Shown: positions 11,342-43,780, counted from the stretch's first letter. The stretch is 64,000 nucleotides of DNA from Cloeon dipterum (GCF_949628265.1 NC_088788.1:6076001-6140000), one strand, 5' to 3'. Program-made: numbers and translations. Notes: generated by a model from the sequence alone, not told the origin.

Positions 11342-13506
11342 TTTATTTCCCTCTCATTTTGCATAAATTACGTGGACTATATGCACCTGGATTTTGCACT
11401 GATATTTTGTCAATAATAATTAATTTAAAAAAATACAATTTTAAATTTTTTACCCTTTTCCGCGTGTTTTGGTAGTTTTCAGGTATTTCAAGTTAAGATA
11501 AAGAGCATCTATCACAAATTTTATGTAAAAAGATTTACTTTAAATTCTCCAGTCGCCAATCCCGGTGAATCTAGGTGGAATCCCGGTGGATTCAATGTTG
11601 ATTCTTCCTATGCCGCGGTGGATTTTGGCACCTGGGATACTAACAAAGATCAACATCAGGTGCCTCTAAATTGATGTAGCTTTAGAGAAATAATTCATTT
11701 GGATATTCAGTGTCCAATCTAGTCTAAACTTTTGCTTTCGGCGGGCACAGTTTTCAGCTTTGGTCGTTAGTTTGGCGAAATCAAAAGGGAGCCGTGCGCT
11801 TATATATATTGCGTGCGAAAGAGCGAGTGCAATACTCGTGCGAGTAAGACGTGTGTGCGAATGCATATTCATGAGGGAGCCGGCGAGTGTGTGTGTGCTG
11901 GTAACCCCTGCACTGCCGGCTGCCTCTGCCCGCCCGTCCGTCTGCCCGGGTTAATTATGCGCAATCCTCGCCATTGACAACACTTTGCTTCATCTCTGAA
12001 AGCCTTTGTTTTATTTTGATTTGGCCGCTGCACTTCCACTTTTGCCTCTGCCACCCCAGGCCACTCTCTCCGTCAATATTTGCGTAAAGAGGTTTTCGGC
12101 AAAGTTGCATTGTGGGATATTTGGAAAGCGAAAACGCATCGATTTTTGTTTTGGGTCGCACGTTCCCTAGGAATTTTGTTTTTGAATCACGTCGCTCACA
12201 CGTCATTTGATATTTGGATATTTTAAGTGAAAATTTAAATTCAATCATCTAGAAATTTTTATTAAAGTTCTGAATATTTTTTTCAGAAACCAATTTAATT
12301 TTTTTTTGTCTCCTTTCAATGAAATAAAATGGTCAATAACACTTTCAAAAGTTTCAGAATGAAAATATTGACGGATAAATTAAAATTGCGTGATTTATAT
12401 TTCATAAATTGGTAAAAAAATCGGTGCTGGGATGAAAATTTTAAAAGTAAAATATTACGCTTCTTTCCGTCTTGAAATTTTGGGAATTATCTTTGAAAAA
12501 TCGTTCGACCAACTCAAATTCCTTAAGATAAATACTGAGCATCCCATCTAGACATTAATTTTTGCAATTACTCATTTAATATTCGAAACTGAACAGGTCC
12601 TGGGTTGATTGGATGGCAAAAAAATAAAACGGATGCAACAAATTTAGAGCAAAAAAATTATATTTTAATATTTAATTTGTATTATCAGCGATTTATCTCC
12701 TTCTTTGGCTTTAAAAGCCATTTTTTATTTTGAACATCATTTGAAAGCACGGAGTGTAGTGCCTGAGATTAAGTGTAAATAAAAATATATATTGTCAGCC
12801 AGAAAGTCGCGATAACTCAATCTGGCAGATTGAAATTAAGTGGCGGACTAGGTGGGACGGTTGCCAAAAGCAGTCGTGCTTTTTGGCGCTGACAAGCAAA
12901 GTGAAATAAAAAAGTCGCGGCGGGGCGTATAGAGAAAAATGTAAACACAACCCCTGGCAGTCCGAAAACGCAGTAACTCTGCTCGCTTGAGGGAGTTTCA
13001 TGTGTAATGCATGAGCCAAACACAATACAGCCGGCCATTTATCTTAAACAACGGCCAGAAACACACACACGCTCTCGTAAAAATTTTTATTCCTCCTTTC
13101 CGTAGCGGCGCGCCGTTTCTCTAAATTTAATTCAGCGAAACGATAACAAAAGCCAGCCTGGCGCTTATTATTTTGGCCACTGGCCGCCGCGCTAGCTCTC
13201 TGGAGGAAAAATATAAAATATATATATACGCGCGTATTGCAGTGAACGGGCGAGGAAAAAAAGTGGCTATCTACTCGTCTTCCTCTCCAGGGACAGTTCG
13301 CTCGGTAATAACCAGCAATAACTGGCCCGGGTCATCCATAATGCATTTTCCGAAACAATTTCCCAGGCCGGCCAACTTTTCAAACGCAGCTTTTCCCAAT
13401 TGGATGATTCTTTCCGTCGCTTCTAGCGTCAATTTTCGGTGTAAATGTTCAAGGTTTTTGTGAACTAGACATGAAGAGTGAGAAGAGCATGCTTAATGGT
13501 GGTGTA
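11342..13506. other. Non-coding stretch, no gene recognised
   Basis: GC-rich blocks at about 11,780-12,190 and 12,830-13,420 lie in AT-rich DNA, with a short GT run near 11,885. Open frames here are short, overlap on both strands and show no domain features. Confidence 0.4.
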
Positions 13507-13930
13507 TTAAAGTGGAATGATACAGGGCAACAATTGAAAATTATTTGTATTGTTGGATCCCATGAACAATTAATCGATAAACAATTTGTTCAAAAATTTG
13601 CAATGGTAAAAAAGGACCTTCCTAAAGTGAAAATTCAAATTTTGCCTATTTCCTCCAAAATTTACAATGCTTGAGCATATTTTCTTGGCATATTCCGATT
13701 CCTCTCGTCGAGTTCTGTCCAACGGTTTATGCCACTTATTGGGGAAACTCTTGGTTTTGAAATTAAATCGGATTTCAAGTAAGGAGACAGCCATTATACC
13801 ATTTGAAAAGCACGGTAACTTTCCAACCAATTTTCTCAAAAAAATTTAGGCTTTGACTGAATCATAAGGGACAAGTTTATGCATTGGCAACAAGTATTTT
13901 CCAGGTTTTTGCAGTATCATTCCTCTTTAA
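13507..13930 (-). mobile_element. TTAA-flanked MITE, copy 1
   Basis: A 424-bp element with TTAA at both ends and ~16-bp terminal inverted repeats (TTAAAGWGGAATGATAC...). It is inverted relative to four other copies at 36,578, 40,567, 43,232 and 61,237. Short frames inside it (13,471-13,849) recur in the other copies only as repeat sequence and are not genes. TTAA target use is typical of the piggyBac superfamily. The assignment is tentative because TTAA could be part of the terminal repeat. Confidence 0.8.
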
Positions 13931-15460
13931 ATAGTTTCTGTGTCTTTAGGTGTATTTAGAGAATAGAGTGTCTTTACTGGACAAGAAAATATTTAAAAGC
14001 AATTCAGAACTTATTAGTGTTTTGCTATACTTTTCTGGTTCCTGAAAATGCAATACCATTACCGAAAAATTCTTACATTATTTTATTTGGTTTTTCACTC
14101 TTATACTCAAGACAATCAAATGAAAATTGAAAATTGTCTACATCTTAACCAGTTATTATTGAAATGTCGTGGTTTTGATTCGATTATATTTTAATGATTA
14201 AATCATGCAGTCACCCAAATTTGTCTCAGGTGGTCACTGCTTTGATGAAGTGCTCAACCACAATACATCAAGCTAATACGTTCAAACAAATATTCATTTA
14301 TTTCAAAATTCTTCATATTGAATATTTAATTTTATGTGTATATTGATTATTTAGCTAACGTATTTTAAAAAAACGTTAAATGTGTGGAAATATCCTATTA
14401 TTAATTAAAATTACAAGTTTCGTCCTTCAGGAACTTGGCAAATGATTGTCATTTTGGTTGAGAGATGGTAAAAAAATTCTGGAGCCTGATTACAATAAAA
14501 TAAATAACAAATTTTCACTAGCGCTTCATAATCAAACAATTTTAATTTATCTTAAACATTGCCAGAAACGATTTTCTGTCGCTAATGGTCCTGAAGATTT
14601 ACCAGATTTACACAAAAATCATTATGCGTATTTTAGAAAAGAACAAAAAGGAGAAGTCTCAAAAAACTCCCAAAGGATAAGGTATTAGAATCAATGTTGA
14701 AACCATAATATATATTTATATGCTGATCCTAAAAGTTGGTCATAATTTTTTTCCAATATAATCTATTAAAATATGGATAATTATATAAAATTTATTTGTA
14801 AATAGTTTATTTTATTTAATTGTTAGAAAAAAATAATTCGTTTTTAATAACAATTTTTTTAAGTAAAAGAGCTTTCATTTTCCAGAACTTTTAAGTACTC
14901 AACTAATTTGAAATCGCTTTGCCACCGCTATTGCAATCTGAGCGTGAGAGAGCTGGATCTGTACGCCATCTACCCCTTTGTGCCTGCACCCTCGACCAAA
15001 ATTATATGAATCGATAAATAATGATTGTTAGCTTCAAGGGATGATAATTTGTATTAAAAAAATAATTTCCATGTAATAATATCATTGTTATCTCCTGAAA
15101 ATTCAGGTATTATTTTAATATTTTTTTTCCAAAAAATGCTAAAATTAAAAAAATAAATAGAAAAAAATGGTTCCAGACCGCCTAGTTTTGGGATACGTAA
15201 AATATGTCAAAACTATTAAAAATCTGAAAAAAATACTTGTGTCACAAAAGAAGATATTAAATAATAATTCCAACAAAGAGTTATCCGTTGACAAATAATA
15301 ATTTGAACAAATTGCAGTGTTTATGTGCGCATTATTTCAATTAATGCGTTTCGCCATTTTTACAAAACAAAATTGTATCACAATAAAAGTAAAAAAATTA
15401 AATCCCCTTCTGATCCTATTGGTCAGTTAGCTAATAATAAAATATCTGCAATCGCAACCG
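13931..15460 (+). other. Upstream segment of the maltase duplication unit
   Basis: DNA upstream of MalA that recurs at the other array members. About 14,430-14,620 matches 19,840-20,020 upstream of MalB. About 14,905-15,490 matches 25,055-25,620 upstream of MalC. MalB lacks the 14,620-15,330 part. The frame at 14,446-14,688 lies in the first shared block and is broken in the MalB copy, so it is not a gene. Confidence 0.65.
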
Positions 15461-15463
15461 CGT

Positions 15464-19564
<4,101 letters not shown>

Positions 19565-20164
19565 AAAACAGAATAATATTCTATATTGCCATGTACATTT
19601 CTGAATCATAGAGACAGATAATAAAGTAGATATAAATAACAAATAAATTGATTTATTTTTCTCAGACCTAAAGACTACTCTTTTTAATCCAAGATTTTTA
19701 TAAATTCTGAAACATGCTTGTTTGATCTGACAAAAGGTTGAGAAAAACCTCCATATTGAGAAGTTTTCAAACAGTATTTTAATTTAATTTTATGTTTATT
19801 TCAATTTTACGGAACTTAAATAAAATGATTAAGCATATGGAAATGGTTGTCATTTTGTTTGGGAAATAGTAAAAAATGCTGGAGCCTGATTTCAATAAAA
19901 TAAATAACAATTTTCTCTAGCGCCACATAATTAAACAATTTTAATTTTTATCTAAGACATTGCCAGACCCGATTTTCTATAGCTAATGGTCCTGAAGATT
20001 TTCCAGACTTACACCAAAAATTACTGTAGATTTTATTCAATTAATGCGTTTCGCCTTTTTTACAAAAGAAAATTGTATCACAACAAAAGTACCAAAAATT
20101 AAATCACCTTCGGATCCTATTGGTCATTTAGCTAATAATAAAATATCTGCAATCGCAACCGCGT

Positions 20165-24694
<4,530 letters not shown>

Positions 24695-24843
24695 AAAACA
24701 GAATAATATTCTATTTTTCTAGCTATGTACATTTCTGAATCATAGAGACAGATAATAAAGTAGATACAAAATAATAAACACAATGATTGAATTTTTTGGA
24801 TCCATATTCTGAGCTTCAACCTCAATGGTCGCGGCGAAAATAT

Positions 24844-25034
24844 TCCAACGTTTCTACGGCGAATGGCTGAACCGATTTTGGTTATCAGTACGTCAAAAAA
24901 GAAACTTAATTGAAGAATGCACAGTAGCTAGATTGAGTCTGAAATCGCAGTGGAAGTGCCTTAAAAGTGAAAGTCTACGGTGGCGCCATCTGTTGGCGGC
25001 TTCGAACACTTAGGGTTTATGCAACTGGTGAATT
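24844..25034 (+). repeat. ~200-bp dispersed repeat, single copy
   Basis: Same family as the pair at 7,823-8,250, in plus orientation: TTCCAACGTTTCTACGGCGA, then GATTGAGTCTGAAATCGCAG, then GGTGGCGCCATCTGTTGGCG, then agggtttatgcaactggt. It lies just beyond the MalB poly(A) site and immediately before the duplicated MalC upstream block. The repeat may mark a duplication junction (inference). Confidence 0.75.
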
Positions 25035-25602
25035 AAAAAACGTTTTAGTGTTAAACTAGTTTGAAATCGCTTTGCCAATCGCTATTGCAATCTGAGCGTG
25101 AGAGAGCTGGATTTGTACGCCATCTACCCCTTAGAACTTGCACCCTCGACCAAAATTATATGAATCGATAAATGATTGTTAGCTACTAGGGATACTTTAT
25201 ATTCAAAAAATAATTTCCATATGGAAATCATTATTATCTCTTTAAATTTCAGCCATTTTTAAAATATTTTTCTTGTCCAAAATTACCAAATTTTTAAAAC
25301 TAGAAAAAATAGGTTTCGGATTGCCTAGTTTGGGGACATGTAAAGTATGCCAAATTTATTAAATATCTGAAAAAATACACGTGTCATAAAAGATATAAGA
25401 TGGTAATTCCAATAAAGAAGTTATCCGTTGACAAAAAATAATTTGAAAAATTGCAGTGTGTATGTGCGCAATATTTCAATTAATGCGTTCCGCCTTTTTT
25501 ACAATAAAATTATATCACAATAAAAATACAAAAATTAAATCACCTCTTCTGATCCTATTGGTCATTTAGCTAATAATAAAACATCTGCAATCGCAACCGC
25601 GT

Positions 25603-25624
25603 TTATCTTATCTAAGCTTATAAG
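25603..25624 (+). promoter_or_regulatory. MalC promoter: tandem GATA sites and TATA-like box
   Basis: TTATCT at 25,603-25,608 and 25,608-25,613, then TTATAAG at 25,618-25,624, matching the MalA and MalB blocks. It is retained although the downstream gene is broken. Confidence 0.5.
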
Positions 25625-25632
25625 TGTCATGA

Positions 25633-30442
<4,810 letters not shown>

Positions 30443-31144
30443 AATAGAGTATAATATTCTATAGTGCCTTGTACATATCTGAATCATAGAGACCTATAAT
30501 AAAGTAATATAAAATAATAAACAAAATGATTGATTTTTTCTGACCTACAGACTTACCCTTTTTAATCCTATTAAATTTTTTGAGATTTTAGAGTAAAAAA
30601 TTACTTGCAGAACATTATAATATTGTTATGCATCAAAAATATTTCTAAATTGAATCTGAAGCATATATCAAATATTTTTTCATGCAATTTAATCTTTTAA
30701 TCGTTGAAATTTTCTTTTTCGAACGCCTAGAAAATTAGTAAAAAGAGGTTAAGAGTCATATCAACAATAGTTTCACTGGGAAATTCTGATTTTTTCGGAC
30801 TAAAGAAGAACCGCAACTGAACATTTTTTGGTCTAAAACCACGATTATAGAGAAAAAATAAATGCATATATTTTTCATATTTACTGGTGAGTGGAGAGTC
30901 AGCTCTGTTCATCTTAGGATCAATAAATTAATGTAGTAAACGAGACCAGACCGTTGGCTTGAACTCATGACTCATGAAATCATTCGCACTCTCAGAGATT
31001 TTGTCTTCTTTGCTTATCATTTTTTAGAGTGTTTTGAATGCGATCTGATAGTTTAATCAATATCGATTTAATTGATGTATAATGCGTGTCCTATTGGATG
31101 ACGGAATCGTTGCGGCATTCTCTGATCATTCACTCGCGCAAATT

Positions 31145-34100
31145 ATGAGGATTATCGTGGGAGCTTTGCTCGCGGCCTTTGTGCTGGTGCTGGCCGCCGC
31201 CCAGACTGACCTTGAGTGGTGGAAGACGACCACCTTTTACCAGGTTTATCCCAGGTCGTTCAGGGACACCGATGCTGATGGAACTGGAGATCTGTTAGGT
31301 ATAGAAAATGAGATGTAAATTTTACTCAAGTAATACAAAATATTATTTTTTTTAATTTTTTTTTAATAACAAATTAATTTCAAAGCTGCCGAAGCGGCGT
31401 TTGAACTTCAAAGGGCAAACCGATTGTCTTTTTATCTTTTTTCTTGGTTAAAAGAAATCACAATAGACCAGATATTTTAATATTGATTTTAGACGAGTGT
31501 GCGCAGCTATCAGATAATGTTTTTGCCTAAATTTAAAAAAATACATTAACCCAATTTAAATGCTGGTTGATTTTGAGGAATTGTTATCAAACTGGACTAT
31601 TTCGTGAGCCTCGGAGTTGGTGGCCTGTTGCTAGCACCGGTGTTTAAGTCGCCAATGAAGGATTTGGGCTACGACATCTCCGATTTCGAGAAAATCGATT
31701 ACACTTTTGGCAACGAGGATGACTTTGACACACTTGTAATGGAATGTCATTCAAGAGGTTCTTCATTTATGTAAACAAAGGAGGAAAAATATTAAAAACT
31801 ACATTTCTTGCAGATTTGAAGCTGGTGCTTGATTTTGTGCCGAATCACTCGAGTGATGAGCACCGATGGTTTGAAAAATCAATCGAAAGGAAAAATCCGT
31901 ATACTGATTATTACATTTGGCAAGATCCAAAGAGTTTTAACGAGACTGCACAACCCGTCCCACCAAATAACTGGGTAAATTTATTTTTGTGCTTTGAGCC
32001 GAAGTTATATATAAATTTAATTAGCTCTAATAATTTAATTAATTAATAGTTGAGCGTTTATGGTGGTTCCGCTTGGGAATTTAACGAAGAACGTGGACAG
32101 TTTTACCTGCACCAGTTCCACGCTGGACAGCCGGACTTGAATTACAGCAATCCCCTTGTCATTGAAGAAATGAAAGTAAGTTACAGGCTGAGAGATCAAC
32201 TTGAATTGTAATTGATTCAACTCGATAAAATTCTCTTGATTTTAAATATTTGATGTTTAAAATTATGAGTTTAGAAAATAATTAAATTATAATAATGAAA
32301 CATTATTTAATTTAAATTTATTAAAACACTAACAAATAAATAACTTTACGTTGAGAGAAAATGATCTTTATAAAACTGAAAAAATGTTGATGTTTTAAAT
32401 TCCTTGCGGAGATCCACTTTTAAATAGTGTTTTACTAAATTTAAATATCCCTCTCGCCCATCGTTTGAGAATTACAATAAAGAAACTTGATTTATCTTTC
32501 AATTTTTATACCTATTACTTTTAATTGTATGACTTTGGCAATAATAAACAAACATTAAATTATTAATTTTCAACTAAATATTGATATTTTTATTTCCTTT
32601 TGAATTGTAAACCAGGACATTCTGAGATACTGGCTGGACAAAGGTGTTGATGGCTTCCGTTTGGTTAATGTTCCGCACTTGATGGAGGACAAAAACTTCC
32701 TCGATGAGCCATTCTCCAACGACTCCCAATTTTCTCCGGATGAGTGGGGCTCCCTTTCGCACATTTACACAAAGGACCTGGAAGAGCTGTACTCCATCAT
32801 TTACAGCTTCAGGGACGTCATCGACGAGAAGCAAGCTGAGCTCGGCAGACCATTGTAAATAATTCAAGCTTTGTTTAAAAAAAAATCCAGCGACAAATTT
32901 AATAAATAAATATTAAAAATAATTATTCATTGAGGGAATTCAATGTACTTTTCAGTGTACGTACATTATTTTATATGAAACTAATTGATAACTTTGTGGC
33001 ATTTTGCAATTAATATTTGACTTAAATTAAAAAAAAAATATTTCAAGGGTGTTAATGGTGGAGGCGCAGACCAGTCTGGATAATACGATGAAGTACTACG
33101 GCCAAGAGGACAGAGATGGAGCACATTTCCCAATTAATTTGAATTTAATCACCCATTTTAAGAATGGGACGACAGCCAAAGATTTGAAGGAGATTATTGA
33201 CATGTGGCAGAGTGCCGTGCCTACCAGTGCTTGGTCGAATTGGATGGTAAATACAGTATATGTTTTAATAACTTTATATGTATACTAGTAAATACTTTAT
33301 AGAAACAGTTAATCAGTTATATAAAATTAAAAAAATGACACTATAATTTTATTGTTTAAAAAATTAAACTGTTTTTATTAAATTTTTTAATATGTTGTTT
33401 ATTATTATTATTTCTTTATTTTGAGTATTTTAAAGAATACAACTGCAAAAGTATTAAATTATTATAATTTAAATAATTTTGAAGATTCTTCATTTCATTT
33501 AGTGCGACCAGATTTAAAAGTCACTCAACCCGAGTTGAAATGTTGTCTAGAACAAACAACATTATAGAAATAAATTTGCAATAAACAATCATTAAGTTAT
33601 AAATTTCAATACTATTGATTATTCAGCAAAACTGCATCTTTGAATGAAATGAACAAGAGACACTTCACATTTATTTGCAAGTATCGTCCTTAAACTGAAA
33701 TCTTCCACATTAACCGAATTCCACAGATAGGAAGTAACGACAGGCCGCGGGCAGCGTCACGTTTCGGCCGCGATTTCGGCACTGCAGTTGTGATCATGGG
33801 TCAGTTGCTGCCAGGCACGGCGATCACCTACTACGGCGAGGAGATCAACATGGAGGATACATGGATCTCGTGGAAGAACACGGTCGATCCGCTTGGATGC
33901 GATGCTGGACCTGAAAATTACACTGAATTCTCCAGAGATCCGTCACGCACGCCGTTTCAGTGGAGCGATGCAGAATTTGCCGGTGAATTTCTCAATTAAT
34001 TATTTCTTTTTTTCACAATTGGTCAATATAAATTAATGTTATTAAATACAAGTTAAAAAGCAAATTAATAAAAGTAGCATTCCTTTAATTAGAAATAGTA

Positions 34101-35045
34101 AGCCAATTACAGCCCTTTCATTTTGTTTTAAATGATTCATTCAATCAAAGGTGCATTGGGTTAATTTGTTCTATAAAAATCAAATGGAAATTTTTCTTAG
34201 GCTCTAAGATAATTTTGAAGTGTCTCAAAATCAACCAAAGTACTGAAAAGATAAGAAAATAAAATCCAGGAATATATTTCAGGCTTCTCAAGCCCTGAAT
34301 CGCGGAAACCGTGGTTGCCAATCAACGAAAACTACAAAGAAGTGAACCTAGCAGCACAAATGGAGGACCCAAACAGCCCTTATGCCATTTTCAAGGCATT
34401 AACCGCGATGAGGAAGAATATGAACGCGGTTCAAACAGGACACTTGGAAACCTTTACTGTTGGAGAAAATATTTTCGTTTTCACCAGGTATTCATTAAGA
34501 TTAAATATTTCTTTGACAAGTTATTTACTCTTTTCTTGGACAGACACTTCTTGCAAAATTCTAATGAAAGGAACGTCATGGTGGTGGTCAACCTGGACCA
34601 AGATGATGTCACAGCTGACCTCACCACAATCCCCACCCTCAAATCTGGAGGAATGATAACTTATCACATCGGCGTCAACTCGTCATACACGTCCGGGTAC
34701 AAATTCTTAAAAACATTACACTTCTGCAACCTGCTCTACAGATCTGCCAACCCGGTTGCATATACATTCTCATGAAACAAAATTCTGAATTGGAAACTAA
34801 CTAGCAATAAGCTCTGAGATTCTAATTCTATAGAGTTTGCCATTTAATATCTTTTTTATAAATCCGAGGTTTTAGTATTATTGATTTTTAATTAAATTAA
34901 ATTAATTTTTAGCCAAGATCTGTCTCCAAATTCTGTGCATATCCCAGCCAGAGGGTCTTTGGTTTTCCTCTACACCAGCGCAGCAAACTCAGCGGCTCTT
35001 GCTCCAATGCTTTTTACTATCTCTGTCATCCTGAGACTCCTCTGA
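31145..35045 (+). CDS. MalD: full-length maltase-like pseudoenzyme, GPI-anchored
   Basis: Ten exons: 31145-31298, 31578-31757, 31814-31974, 32050-32175, 32616-32854, 33048-33246, 33727-33982, 34283-34487, 34544-34696, 34913-35045. All phases agree and give 601 residues. The signal peptide is [19 protein letters not shown]; the in-frame ATG at 31,082 would add 21 non-signal residues. Region I is intact (DFVPNHSS) and E292 is present (VLMVEAQ). The nucleophile is lost: GFRLVNVPH has V224-N225 (32,664-32,669) where active paralogues have Asp-Ala. The NHD motif reads SND (33,733-33,741). The open frame over ten exons despite clear divergence from MalA-C suggests selection for a non-catalytic role. 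The C-terminal YTSAANSAA plus hydrophobic tail resembles a GPI signal. The exon 2 donor (GTTCTT) is weak. Poly(A) signal at 35,109. Confidence 0.85.
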
Positions 35046-35114
35046 ATATTTTCAATCAACTTTTCCTTATATATTTAAAACCTAATTTATTTATTTGATG
35101 AAATCAGAAATAAA

Positions 35115-36577
35115 GATCAATTTTTTTAAATAATATCTAATCTCTTCTGTACTTTTAAGAATGTAAAATTAAAAGACCATGATCCCAGAAATACAATGAA
35201 TTTAACTGACTGAAAAAATTGGAGATTAACTCTCTTTTCAACCAATGAAAACCACAGGATATTTATCAGTTTTAAGGGTTGAATTTTATTTTATTTTGCA
35301 GCTTGGATCTACAATAAATTTTGGTTCGTTTTATTGTGAACTTTCTCGATCCCCTTTTGCCATATTCTCTGTGGCGTCAGATTTATTTCTATCAACGCGT
35401 TTAAGCCAAACGTGATTCTCACGGCCAGTGTCGCTTAATTGAATAATAAGATCATATCGTTTAACTTTGGTAGAAGGACTGACAAATTGTCGATTTAATC
35501 TTGAAATTAAAGTGCTAAGTCACGGCACTTCAGCCGCGCAGGTCACATTCGGGCCTCTAAAGGTGCTGCGACCATAATGTTTATAGTTGCGACAGTTGCA
35601 AATTTAATATCTAAAGTTTGAAAAAATTAATAGTGTTAGAACTTAAAAATTATAGGACTATACATTACACATTACATTTCGTGTACTTCAAAATCTATCA
35701 GGTCGAGCATTGATAAAACTTCTAGCATTGATAAAAAATTTAATAATTGCGAAAATGGAAACGTTTTTATCAGATACTTTTAATTTGTCCTCATAAAAGG
35801 GGTATTTTTGTCAATTTTTTCTACGTGAGAGATTCTAAAAGGAATTATGAACTTCCTCAAAATTTCAACATTTGATTTAAGAAAACTGTTTTAGTTTCAC
35901 CTGCGAAACAATAATTTAACTTTCCTGTATATGAATTTTTTTCTAATTTTAGTTTAAATCAAAATAACGGAAAGAGTATCCGAAAGGCATGCGTAGTTGG
36001 ATGCAGCATTGTCTTATTTTTATAGCTGTACAATGTTTTTCCAAGCATACACATGTGTTAGTAAAAATATAGAGACATTGTAGGTGTAATGAAGAGGAAT
36101 TAGCATTCAATAAAGTAAAGTAAGTTGGTGAAGCTTTAAAGACTAAAAAATAAGAAAGCTTTTTGAGCACAACAGTTAAATTTCTATTTTTACTCAAATA
36201 TAATATCAGAAACTAAAAAGGATTTGTCACTAATTTTTTGTCTGATTTCGATACCACTCGTCGCGATCTATCCAACTATGCGAATTATTATGGTTAATTT
36301 CCTGAATGATAAACTAAATCCTGATTGATTATTTGGAGCCATTTTTTCGACAGTTTAAATAGCAACCTGTGAAAAACATTGAGCTCTTTCCAAATTTTAG
36401 AAATTTTTTAGATTTAGGTTTAACATCAAATTATTTTTAGAGTATTACTTTTATTTACAAAAATGTGTTTTACTAGCAGAATGACTGAGTTATAAAATTA
36501 TTTTACTGTTAAATAATTTAAATTTCTAGCATTGTAAAATAAATCGCCAGTTATAGAAATATATCCACTTTTATTTT
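35115..36577. other. Intergenic, no gene recognised
   Basis: AT-rich spacer between MalD and the MITE at 36,578, with one more GC-balanced patch at 35,370-35,600. Only short, unsupported open frames were seen. Confidence 0.4.
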
Positions 36578-37004
36578 TTAAAGAGGAATGATTGTGCAAA
36601 AGCCTGGAAAATGCTTGTTGCCAATGCATAAACTCATCCCTTAGGATTCAGTTAAAGCCTAAATTGACCTAAGAAGCACTGTAATTTTTTGAGAAAATTT
36701 GCTGGAAAGTTAGCGTGCTTTTCAAATGGTAATGGCTGTCTCCTTACTTGAAATCAAATTTAATTTCTAAACAAAGAGTTTCCCCAATAAGTGGCATACA
36801 CCGTTGAACAGATCTCGACGAGAGGAATCGGAATATGCCAAGAAAATATGTTCAAGCACTGTAAGTTTTGGATAAAATTGGCAAAATTTGAATTTTTACT
36901 GTAGGAGGGTCCTTTTGTATTATTGCAAATTGTTGAACAAATTGTTTATGGCATCCAACAATTCAAATAATTTTCAATTGTTGCCCAGTATCATTCCACT
37001 TTAA
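36578..37004 (+). mobile_element. TTAA-flanked MITE, copy 2
   Basis: A 427-bp copy of the family described at 13,507, in plus orientation. It starts TTAAAGAGGAATGATTGTGC and ends CAGTATCATTCCACTTTAA. Non-coding. Confidence 0.8.
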
Positions 37005-37378
37005 ATGAAATTATAATATAAATATCAATATAATTTTGATAATTACAAAATATTATGAAACTAAGTGATAACTGAGAAAATCGCTCAGCAACAAATCTCA
37101 AAATTCCCCACCTGATCGAACTCAAAGTTATAGCTTGAGATTCGCGGTCGTAAGACACTTGGCGAAAATGCAAAATCATGCAAAGTAACGACAGGAACAC
37201 GGCTTACACGAATGAGACGCGCGGACGAGCAGCAGCTGCCGCCACTTGACTCCTGCTTTTTTTCCTCTGCTGTCGAGATAAAATTATATAACGACGCATG
37301 GCAGCCGTGTCGAGATTATTAAGTAACCGAGTCAAATGTGACAGCGATTAAAACGCTCACGCCACGCAATCGCGCGGG

Positions 37379-37386
37379 TATAAAAA
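37379..37386 (+). promoter_or_regulatory. TATA box of MalE
   Basis: TATAAAAA lies in a GC-rich context 57-64 bp before the MalE ATG, which predicts transcription from about 37,410. The tandem-GATA block of MalA-C is absent at this position; a single GAGATAAAAT lies at about 37,275. Confidence 0.65.
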
Positions 37387-37442
37387 AGCGCGAACTGCAC
37401 GCCGCATGAGTACATTGTCGAAAAGCACCTTATAGGAAGAGG

Positions 37443-42835
<5,393 letters not shown>

Positions 42836-43231
42836 TTCTCAGAAACTGTGCTAAATAAATTTAAGGATTTAATCAAATACATACATCTTTCTCTTTTAAA
42901 GTGTTCATGAGCTTGAAATATGTGAATATTAATTTATACCTTCACTTTGAATATTTAAAATAAAAATGAGAAGGAGCTCAGATTGGCCGTTATAGTTACG
43001 TTTAGAGCTCATAACAAAATTATCTTCATAGTTTCAAATGAACTGTCTTCTTTGATTGAAAATCAGTATTTATTTCGCAAGAGAGGAAATTTAGGGGAAA
43101 CGAAAATAAGCAAAAAGTAATTGACCACATAATTTTGTAGAAATTCGGGATAATCTTATATTTTATTTAGTTATAATTGCTGCGAATTTGATTATTTAAC
43201 AAATATTCATAATAACTGTGTGGTTAACAAA

Positions 43232-43640
43232 TTAAAGAGGTTTGATATTGCAAAAGCCTGGAAATTCCTGGTTACCAGTGCATGAAAACATCCCTTAGGA
43301 TTCGGTTGAAGACAAAATTGACCAATGGAACATTTCAATTTTTGAGAAAAGTGGCTGCAAAGTAAGCGCTAATTCTTTTCAAACTTCTTCTTTACTGTCT
43401 CCTTAGTTGAAATCCTATTTAATTTCCATAAAAAAAGAGTTTCCCTCGCTGTTGGACAGATATCAACGAGAGAAATCGAAATCTGCCAAGAAATTGTGGT
43501 CAAAAGCGCTGTTAATTTGAGAAGAAATAACAAAAAACTATTTTTTAATGTACCAAGGTCGTTATTTGATTATTGCAAATTGCAGAACAATTTGTTTTTC
43601 GATTAACTGCTTAATGCATCCAACAATTAAAATCACCCTG
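43232..43640 (+). mobile_element. TTAA-flanked MITE, copy 4 (diverged)
   Basis: The most diverged copy of the family. It starts TTAAAGAGGTTTGATATTGC, keeps the internal 'gcaaaagcctggaaat' and 'gtttccc' segments, and has a degraded right end (about 43,640). It is likely the oldest insertion of the five. Confidence 0.65.
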
Positions 43641-43780
43641 TATTAATTAAAATACGAAAATTCAATTTTTGTATTTCTCCAATAATTCACTTAAAATTAA
43701 TACTGGGCAACCATTTGAAAAAGATAGTATAGAATACAATTATTAGCCTGTTCAAATATTATTTTTGCAAATAAAATCAT

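Noticed and set aside
13471-13849. Frames of 60-89 codons on both strands (recurring at 40,715-40,995 and 61,388-61,627)
   Set aside because: They are inside or overlapping the TTAA MITE family; copies carry different frames and stops.
14446-14688. 80-codon frame upstream of MalA
   Set aside because: It lies in the duplicated upstream block and the MalB copy (near 19,860-20,020) is broken, so there is no sign of coding selection.
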